Assembly (NCBI RefSeq): GCF_900156745.1
Contig: NZ_LT707065.1
Coordinates: 5,468,086-5,532,085, forward strand
Reading direction: 5' to 3'
DNA from: Achromobacter sp. MFA1 R4
GTDB lineage: Bacteria; Pseudomonadota; Gammaproteobacteria; Burkholderiales; Burkholderiaceae_B
Length of the DNA stretch: 64,000 bases
The notes below the pieces were generated by a model. It was given only the letters and a program-made list of their open reading frames with translations. It did no database searches and had not been told where the DNA came from. Both the position numbers and the translations under genes were made by a program. The first letter of the stretch is position 1, and each line of letters starts with the position of its first letter. Positions 58,330-64,000 of this stretch are shown here, piece after piece.

Positions 58330-59283
58330 ATGCGCACCCGCCTTCCCCTGCCCGCCGCCCTGGCCCTGCTGTCCCTGTCCGGCTGCGGCAACCATGAACC
58401 GGCCTTCTACCAGGGTTACGTAGAGGGCGATTACGTGTATGTGGCCTCGTCCGAGGCCGGCCGCCTGGACTCCCTGGCGGTGCGGCGCGGCCAGCTCGTG
58501 GACGCGGCCCAGCCCCTGTACACGCTGGACGCCACGCGCGAGGCCGCGGCGCGCGATCAGGCGCGAGCGGAACTGGCGGCGGCGCGTGCGCAACTGGAGG
58601 ACATCGCCACCGGCAAGCGGCCGCCCGAGGTCGACGTCAGCCTGGCGCAACTGGCGCAGGCGCAAGCCGCCAGCCGGCGGTCCGCCGCGCAACTGCAGCG
58701 CGACATCGCGCAGTTCCGCATCGGCGGCATCGCGCGCTCGCAACTGGACGACAGCCGCGAACAGGCGCAGTCGGATGCCGCCCGCGTGCGCGAGCTGCAG
58801 GCGCAGGTCGAAGTCAACCGCCTGCCCGGCCGCGACGAGGCGCGGCGCGCGCAGGCGTCGCAGGTCCAGGCCGCCGACGCGGCGCTGGCGCAGGCCGAAT
58901 GGACGCTGGCCCAGAAGCAGCTCGCGGCCCCCGCGGCCGGCCGCGTGTTCGACACGATGTACCGCGTGGGCGAATGGGTGCCCGCCGGCAGCCCGGTCGT
59001 CAGCCTGCTGCCGCCGGGCAACGTCAAGGTGCGCTTCTTCGTGCCGGAGACGATCGTGGGATCGCTCAAGATCGGCCAGGAGGCCACGCTGCGCTGCGAC
59101 GGCTGCGGCGATCCGATACCCGTGCGCATCGACTACGTCTCGGACCAGGCGGAATACACGCCGCCGGTGATCTACAGCCGCGAAAGCCGCAGCAAGCTGG
59201 TCTACATGGTCGAGGCCCGCCCCGCGCCCGAGGCGGCGGCGCGGCTGCATCCCGGCCAGCCCGTGGAGGCCACCCTGCCATGA
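58330..59283 (+). CDS. HlyD/YbhG-type efflux adaptor lipoprotein
   Basis: A 317-residue periplasmic membrane-fusion protein. The signal peptide ends in a lipobox, LSGC, so it is lipid-anchored, unlike E. coli YbhG. The N-terminal beta-barrel/lipoyl half (GYVEGDYVYVASSEAGRLDSLAVRRGQLVDA) leads to a long alpha-hairpin rich in Ala/Gln/Arg, and the second lipoyl half (LAAPAAGRVFDTMYRVGEWVPAGSPV) returns. It bridges the inner-membrane ABC exporter and the outer-membrane factor. The stop overlaps the ATPase start as ATGA. Confidence 0.9.
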   Translation: MRTRLPLPAALALLSLSGCGNHEPAFYQGYVEGDYVYVASSEAGRLDSLAVRRGQLVDAAQPLYTLDATREAAARDQARAELAAARAQLEDIATGKRPPEVDVSLAQLAQAQAASRRSAAQLQRDIAQFRIGGIARSQLDDSREQAQSDAARVRELQAQVEVNRLPGRDEARRAQASQVQAADAALAQAEWTLAQKQLAAPAAGRVFDTMYRVGEWVPAGSPVVSLLPPGNVKVRFFVPETIVGSLKIGQEATLRCDGCGDPIPVRIDYVSDQAEYTPPVIYSRESRSKLVYMVEARPAPEAAARLHPGQPVEATLP

Positions 59284-60227
59284 GCGCAACCGATGCCGGC
59301 GGCTACGTCATCGACGTTCACGGCCTGAACAAGCACTTCGGCAGCAAGCACGTCGTGAACGACGTGACGCTGCAGGTGCGCAAGGGCGAGATCTTCGGCT
59401 TTCTGGGCCCCAACGGCAGCGGCAAGACGACCTGCATCCGCCTCATGTGCGGCCTGCTCACGCCGGATTCGGGCAGCGGCACCTGCCTGGGCTACGACAT
59501 CCTGCGCGACAGCGCGCAGATCAAGCGCAACGTGGGCTACATGACGCAGAAGTTCTCGTACTGGGAGGACCTGACCATCCGCGAGAACCTGGACTTCGTG
59601 GCGCGCATGTACGGCATGGCCCAGCGCAAGGAGGCGGTGGACCGCGCCCTGCAGGACCTCGGCCTGCAAAGCCGCGCCGGGCAACTGACCGGATCGCTGT
59701 CGGGCGGATGGAAACAGCGGCTGGCGCTGGCCGCCTGCCTGCTGCACCAGCCCAGGCTGCTGCTGCTGGACGAGCCCACGGCCGGGGTGGACCCCACGGC
59801 GCGGCGCGATTTCTGGGAACAGCTGCATGAGCTGGCCGCGCGCGGCATCTCGGTGCTGGTCAGCACCCACTACATGGACGAGGCCGAACGCTGCCACAAG
59901 CTGGCCTACATTTCCTACGGCAAGCTGCTGACCCAGGGCACCGCCGATGAGGTCATCGCCGAACAGGGCCTGACCACCTGGGCGATCCACGGGCAGAACC
60001 TGGTGCCGCTGGGCCAGCAACTGCGCCGCGCGCCGGGCGTGGACCAGACGGTGGCCTTCGGCTCGGCGCTGCACGTCAGCGGCCGGGATGCGGCATTGCT
60101 GGAGCGCACGCTGCGCGCCGCCATCGAAGGCCAGGACCTGCGCCTGGAACGCATCGACACCAGCCTGGAGGACGTCTTCATCTACCTGATGAACCGGTCC
60201 ACCGACAACTTTGCGAGCGCCCCATGA
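59280..60227 (+). CDS. ABC exporter ATPase (single-domain YbhF-like)
   Basis: A 315-residue ATPase. Walker A GPNGSGKTT is near residue 44, signature LSGGWKQRLALA, Walker B LLLDEPTAGVDP, and switch VSTHYMDEAERC. It matches one half of YbhF, which in E. coli carries two ATPase domains in one chain; here the protein would act as a homodimer. The C-terminus has SLEDVFIYLM. It overlaps both neighbours by 4 bases. Confidence 0.9.
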   Translation: MSATDAGGYVIDVHGLNKHFGSKHVVNDVTLQVRKGEIFGFLGPNGSGKTTCIRLMCGLLTPDSGSGTCLGYDILRDSAQIKRNVGYMTQKFSYWEDLTIRENLDFVARMYGMAQRKEAVDRALQDLGLQSRAGQLTGSLSGGWKQRLALAACLLHQPRLLLLDEPTAGVDPTARRDFWEQLHELAARGISVLVSTHYMDEAERCHKLAYISYGKLLTQGTADEVIAEQGLTTWAIHGQNLVPLGQQLRRAPGVDQTVAFGSALHVSGRDAALLERTLRAAIEGQDLRLERIDTSLEDVFIYLMNRSTDNFASAP

Positions 60228-61369
60228 CCTTGCGCCTGAACGGATTTTCCTGGTCGCGCTGGTGGAGCATGGTGCTCAAGGAGTTCCTGCAACTGCGCCG
60301 CGACCGCATCACCTTCGGCATGATCGTGGGGCTGCCCATCATGCAGCTGGCGCTCTTTGGCTACGCCATCAACACCGATCCGCGGCAGATGCCCACCGCC
60401 GTCATCGCGTCGGACCACAGCCCCTTCACACGCAGCTTCATCGCGGCGATGCGCTCGTCGGACTACTTTCACATCGTCGAGGAACTGGACAACGAAGAAG
60501 CGGGACGCGCCGCGCTGGCGCAGGGGCGCGTGCTGTTCGTGGTGACGATTCCGCCGGATTTCACCCGCAGCCTGTTGCGCGGCGAGCGCCCCGCCCTGCT
60601 GATCGAGGCCGACGCCACCGACCCCATGGCGACCGGCATGGCGCTGGGCGCGGCCACGCAGCTGACCCAGGCCGTCGCGCAAAAGGACCTGACCGGACCG
60701 CTCGCCAGCCTGGCGGGCGGCCAGCCGCCTTTCGACGTGCGCATCCACCAGCTCTACAACGAAGAGCAGATCTCGCAATACAACACCGTGCCGGGCCTGA
60801 TGGGCGTGATCCTGACGATGACGCTCGTGATGATGACCGGGCTGGCGATGACCCGCGAGCGCGAACGCGGCACCATGGAAAACCTGCTGGCGATGCCGGT
60901 GCGCCCGATCGAGGTGATGACCGGGAAGATCGTGCCCTATATCGCCATCGGCCTGATCCAGGCCAGCATCATCCTGGCGGCCGCGCATTTCGTGTTTCAC
61001 GTGCCCATCATGGGCAGCCTGCTGTCGGTCTACCTGGCCGCGCTGCTGTTCGTGGCGGCCAACCTGACGGTGGGCATCACCCTGTCGTCGCTGGCACAGA
61101 ACCAGCTTCAGGCCATGCAGCTCACCATGTTCTATTTCCTGCCCAACATGCTGCTGTCGGGATTCATGTTCCCGTTCCAGGGCATGCCGATGTGGGCGCA
61201 GCACCTGGGCAACCTGCTGCCGCTGACGTATTTCAACCGGCTGATCCGCGGCATCCTGCTCAAAGGCAACGGCTGGTGGGACCTGTGGCCGAACATCTGG
61301 CCGCTGATGGTCTTTACCGTCATCGTCATGACCGCCGCCGTGAAGTTCTACCGCCGCACCCTGGATTGA
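60224..61369 (+). CDS. ABC-2 type exporter permease (YbhS/YbhR-like)
   Basis: A 381-residue ABC-2 permease. One N-terminal span is followed by a large periplasmic domain (about 50-180), then five spans. The signature is TRERERGTMENLLAMPVRPIEVMTGKIVPY. E. coli has two such genes (ybhS, ybhR); here there is one, so it would be a homodimer. It ends 5 bases before the outer-membrane factor gene. Confidence 0.9.
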   Translation: MTLRLNGFSWSRWWSMVLKEFLQLRRDRITFGMIVGLPIMQLALFGYAINTDPRQMPTAVIASDHSPFTRSFIAAMRSSDYFHIVEELDNEEAGRAALAQGRVLFVVTIPPDFTRSLLRGERPALLIEADATDPMATGMALGAATQLTQAVAQKDLTGPLASLAGGQPPFDVRIHQLYNEEQISQYNTVPGLMGVILTMTLVMMTGLAMTRERERGTMENLLAMPVRPIEVMTGKIVPYIAIGLIQASIILAAAHFVFHVPIMGSLLSVYLAALLFVAANLTVGITLSSLAQNQLQAMQLTMFYFLPNMLLSGFMFPFQGMPMWAQHLGNLLPLTYFNRLIRGILLKGNGWWDLWPNIWPLMVFTVIVMTAAVKFYRRTLD

Positions 61370-61374
61370 TACCC

Positions 61375-62844
61375 ATGCGCCGCCCCGCCCGCCTGTCCGC
61401 TCCCCGCCCCCTGGCCCCGCTTGCGCTGTGCGCGCTGCTGTCCGCCTGCGCGGTCGGCCCCGACTTCCCCCAGCCGGCCACGCCGGACGTGGCGTCCTAC
61501 ACCCCGCAGGGACAGGATGCGCTGCCCGCGGGCGAGCAGCGCCTGCAGCCGGGCGCGGACATTCCCGCGCAGTGGTGGCAGCTTTTCCGGTCGGAGGAAC
61601 TGGACCGGCTGGTGCGCCAGGCGCTCGCCGCCAGTCCCACGCTGGATGAAGCGCGCGCGCGGCTGCGCCAGGCGCGCGAGGACCTGTCCGCCGAGACCGG
61701 CGGCCGCACGCTGCCCTCGGTGGACGGCAATCTGTCGGTGGCCCGCAAAAAAGTGGATCCGGCGGCCTACGGCGTGCCGGTGACAGAGCCGCCCCCGCCT
61801 TTCACGCTCTACAACGCCTCCATCGACGTGTCCTACACGCTGGACGTGTTCGGCGCCAACCAGCGCGTGCTGGAGGGCCTGGCCGCGCAGATGGACTACC
61901 AGGCGCACGAACTGCAGGCGGCGCGCATGTCGCTGGCGGCCAACGTCGTGACCGCCGCGATCCGCCAGGCGGACCTGGCCGAGCGGCTGGCGGCCACGGA
62001 CGCGCTGCTGGCGGCGCAGGTCCGCCAGCAGGAGATCATGCAAAAGCGCCTGGACGCGGGCGGCATCGCGCTGGCCGACCTGCGCAACCAGGAACTGCTG
62101 GTCGCCCAGACCCGCGCCACCGTGCCGCCGCTGCAATACCAGTTGGCGCAGGTCACCCATCAACTGGCCACCTACCTGGGCGTGGCGCCGGCCGCCCTGC
62201 AGTCGCCGCCCCTGCGCCTGGCGGACCTGACGCTGCCGCCGGACGTTCCCACGGGCGTGCCCTCCGCCCTGACCCGCCAGCGGCCCGACATCCTGGCCGC
62301 CGAGGCCCTGTGGCACAAGGCGTCGGCGGACGTGGGCGTGGCCACGGCCAACCTGTATCCGCAGTTCACCCTGACCGCCAGTTTCGGGTCGCAGCGCACG
62401 GGCGTGAACGAGCTGTCCGATGGCGTGAACGTGTGGAATCTGGGGCTTGGACTGGTCCAGCCGCTTTTTCATGGCGGCGAGCTGCGCGCGCGCAAGCGCT
62501 CGGCCGAGGCGGCCTATGACGCGGCCGCCGCGTCCTACCGGCAGACGGTGCTGGACGGATTCCGCCAGGTGGCCGACGCGCTGCGCGCCGTGCAGACGGA
62601 CAGCGAGGCCTTCGCGGCCTATGACGACGCCTGGCGCCGCGCCGACGAGGCCGGCCGGATCGCGGCGGGACGTTACCAGGCGGGCGGCATCAGCCATCTG
62701 AGCCTGCTGGACAGCCAGCGCCAGGTGTTACAGACGCAAATTTCGCGCATCCAGGCCGATGCGGCGCGCTACACCGACACGGCCGCGTTGTTACAAGCGC
62801 TGGGCGGCGGCTGGTGGAATGAGGTCTCCGGCGACGCTCCCTGA
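61375..62844 (+). CDS. NodT/OprM-type outer-membrane efflux lipoprotein
   Basis: A 489-residue TolC-family channel subunit. The signal peptide ends with the lipobox LSAC, followed by AVGPDFPQPATP, typical of OprM/NodT proteins. Paired coiled-coil repeats are seen (SPTLDEARARLRQAREDLSAE and TRQRPDILAAEALWHKASADVGVATANLYPQFTLTASFG). The C-terminal RYQAGGISHLSLLDSQRQ is also characteristic. Its presence in the operon makes the exporter a complete tripartite pump, whereas the E. coli ybhGFSR operon lacks its own outer-membrane factor. Confidence 0.93.
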   Translation: MRRPARLSAPRPLAPLALCALLSACAVGPDFPQPATPDVASYTPQGQDALPAGEQRLQPGADIPAQWWQLFRSEELDRLVRQALAASPTLDEARARLRQAREDLSAETGGRTLPSVDGNLSVARKKVDPAAYGVPVTEPPPPFTLYNASIDVSYTLDVFGANQRVLEGLAAQMDYQAHELQAARMSLAANVVTAAIRQADLAERLAATDALLAAQVRQQEIMQKRLDAGGIALADLRNQELLVAQTRATVPPLQYQLAQVTHQLATYLGVAPAALQSPPLRLADLTLPPDVPTGVPSALTRQRPDILAAEALWHKASADVGVATANLYPQFTLTASFGSQRTGVNELSDGVNVWNLGLGLVQPLFHGGELRARKRSAEAAYDAAAASYRQTVLDGFRQVADALRAVQTDSEAFAAYDDAWRRADEAGRIAAGRYQAGGISHLSLLDSQRQVLQTQISRIQADAARYTDTAALLQALGGGWWNEVSGDAP

Positions 62845-62934
62845 CGCCGCGAAAGGCACATCTCGCGGCCATGGCCGAGAATTCGGGTAGGAAAGTGTCG
62901 TTGTGCGCGGTTTGGGAAACCGTTGTAACCGATG

Positions 62935-62963
62935 CATCATGCAAGCGCTCAAGCTGCATGATG
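62935..62963. promoter_or_regulatory. Perfect 9-bp inverted repeat upstream of the orphan OmpR-type gene
   Basis: CATCATGCA and TGCATGATG arms are separated by 11 bases, which themselves begin and end with AGC. It lies 14 bases before the start codon and is not followed by a T-tract, so an operator, perhaps autoregulatory, is likelier than a terminator. Confidence 0.55.
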
Positions 62964-62976
62964 TTCACAACGATTC

Positions 62977-63702
62977 ATGAATGACCTATTAGACCTGATC
63001 GTCTTCGCTCCCGACGCCAGCCAGCGCGTGCGCCGCAGCGACGAACTGGCCGAAATGGGGTTCTCGCCGCGTCCTTGCGAAGACTCCAACGGACTGTTCC
63101 GCCTGTTCCAGGCCCGCCGCACCCCGCTGCTCGTGATGCAAGCCGAATTTACCGATCTTTGCATGGCCGTCGCAGGTCTGCGCGCCATGGACACCACCGC
63201 CGGCATCGTCGCCGTTTCCGCCTTCGACACCCCTGAGAACCGCATTCTTGGCCTGCACTGCGGCGCCGACGCCTGCTTTTCGCCCGAGGTGGCCACCGCC
63301 GAGATCGCGGCCGCCCTGCAGGCGCTGGTGCGCCGCGTGCCCGCCGCCGCCAGCCGCCGCGCCCCCGAGGCCGACGCGCGGCCCGCGGCGTCCTCGGCGC
63401 CCGCCGTGCCCACCGGCAAGTGGCAATTCCTGGACGCCGCCTGGACCCTGGTCAGCCCGCAGGGCACGCGCCTGGCGCTGACCCAGGCGGAGCGGGAGTT
63501 CCTGCTGAAACTGACCGGATCGCCCGACAAGCGCATGCCGCGCGGCGACCCGCCCGGCCTGGACCCGCATTCGGGCCGCGAATCCATGCGCCGCACGGAC
63601 GTCGTGGTCAGCCGCCTGCGGCGCAAGGCGCAGGATGTCAACGTCGAGCTGCCGATACGCACGGTCTGGGGCTGGGGCTACGCCTTCACTGGGGAAATCT
63701 AG
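62977..63702 (+). CDS. OmpR-type regulator with degenerate receiver domain
   Basis: A 241-residue protein with an N-terminal receiver-like domain and a C-terminal OmpR/PhoB winged helix (LTQAEREFLLKLTGS to RRTDVVVSRLRRKAQ and IRTVWGWGYAFTG). Receiver signatures are lost. The phospho-acceptor region reads LLVMQAEF (51-58) with no aspartate, and the acidic pair at the N-terminus is replaced by FAPD. The conserved lysine in GADxxxxKP is serine (GADACFSP). No sensor kinase is adjacent. It should act without phosphorylation. A Pro/Ala-rich linker separates the domains. Confidence 0.85.
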   Translation: MNDLLDLIVFAPDASQRVRRSDELAEMGFSPRPCEDSNGLFRLFQARRTPLLVMQAEFTDLCMAVAGLRAMDTTAGIVAVSAFDTPENRILGLHCGADACFSPEVATAEIAAALQALVRRVPAAASRRAPEADARPAASSAPAVPTGKWQFLDAAWTLVSPQGTRLALTQAEREFLLKLTGSPDKRMPRGDPPGLDPHSGRESMRRTDVVVSRLRRKAQDVNVELPIRTVWGWGYAFTGEI

Positions 63703-63770
63703 CGCCGCGCGGGCGTATGATTCCGCGTACGAGGCCGACTCCCGGCCCGCCCCATTCCCCCGTCGCCCCC

Positions 63771-64000
63771 ATGGAAGTCTTTGAACGCCTGCAAGCCCTG
63801 CTTACCCAGCACCAGGCCCGCTATCGCCTGCTTGAACACGCCGCGGCGGGCCGGTCCGTCGAAGTCGCCGCCGTGCGCGGCACCGAAGTCAGCCAGGGCG
63901 CCAAGGCGCTGGTCTGCCGGGTGAAGATCTCGTCCAATCTGCGCAAGAACGTGCTCGCGGTGTTTCCGGCCGACAAGCAGGCCGATCTGGACGCGATCGC
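63771..64000 (+). CDS. YbaK/aminoacyl-tRNA deacylase-type protein (3' end outside window)
   Basis: The first 76 residues of a YbaK/ProX-type protein: MEVFERLQALLTQHQARYRLLEH, then GAKALVCRVKISSN, and VLAVFPADKQADLDAI. The family hydrolyses mischarged tRNA. The ATG follows a short C-rich leader and has no strong ribosome site. The remainder, including the rest of the active-site cleft, lies past the window edge. Confidence 0.8.
   Translation, partial: MEVFERLQALLTQHQARYRLLEHAAAGRSVEVAAVRGTEVSQGAKALVCRVKISSNLRKNVLAVFPADKQADLDAI

Overview
The window reads as ordinary chromosome from a high-GC betaproteobacterium of the family Alcaligenaceae (Achromobacter/Bordetella type). The evidence is uniformly GC-rich codon use, a Bug-family periplasmic binding protein, the surE-pcm-nlpD block, a fused phaAB-type antiporter operon, and a glycerol ABC transporter next to glpR and glpD. 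No tRNA, rRNA, CRISPR array, insertion sequence or phage gene was seen. The genus is inferred from gene content, not tested.

Layout. 1-8 kb: a translationally coupled surE-pcm-nlpD-exonuclease operon, plsY, tsaD, an NCS2 purine permease, a luciferase-like monooxygenase and a thioredoxin-like protein. 8-13.5 kb: a YigZ-type protein, a four-gene SsuABC/TauABC-like ABC importer with an unusual second binding protein, and a YfcJ/YhhS-type MFS exporter. 13.5-18.5 kb: the ABC-F protein YbiT, an S66 LD-carboxypeptidase with a His/Cys-rich N-terminus, tadA, a HAD hydrolase and a small secreted protein. 18.5-24.5 kb: a complete Pha/Mrp-type cation/proton antiporter operon (AB, C, D, E, F, G) in which every junction overlaps. 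25-31 kb: a Bug binding protein, a beta-solenoid-like repeat protein, and a convergent SbcD/SbcC-like nuclease-ATPase pair. 31-36 kb: dadA with a divergent Lrp-type regulator, then DUF502, S4, Mrr-like membrane and DUF2784 genes. 35.5-42.8 kb: an acyl-CoA dehydrogenase, a GH15 hydrolase paired with an SDR, a TrxR-like flavoprotein behind a striking promoter region, a diguanylate cyclase and a secreted alpha/beta hydrolase.

At about 42.70-46.15 kb the base composition drops abruptly. This AT-rich insert carries one gene, a 1044-residue SF1 (UvrD-type) helicase whose N-terminus resembles a RelE/ParE-fold toxin and whose C-terminus I do not recognise. The left junction falls inside the signal-peptide codons of the neighbouring hydrolase. 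This is the best candidate in the window for an undescribed system.

46-55 kb is a full glycerol catabolic locus. A minus-strand ABC importer (glpS, T, P, Q, U, V) faces plus-strand glpR and glpD across a shared control region with repeated TTCG/CGAA-type elements. The two importer ATPases carry complementary defects that would leave one canonical and one degenerate ATP site. 55-64 kb: a short HD-GYP protein, a DJ-1/PfpI protein coupled to a CurA-type reductase, and a TetR-regulated drug efflux operon (adaptor, ATPase, permease, outer-membrane factor). The window ends with an orphan OmpR-type regulator with a degenerate receiver domain and the start of a YbaK-type deacylase.
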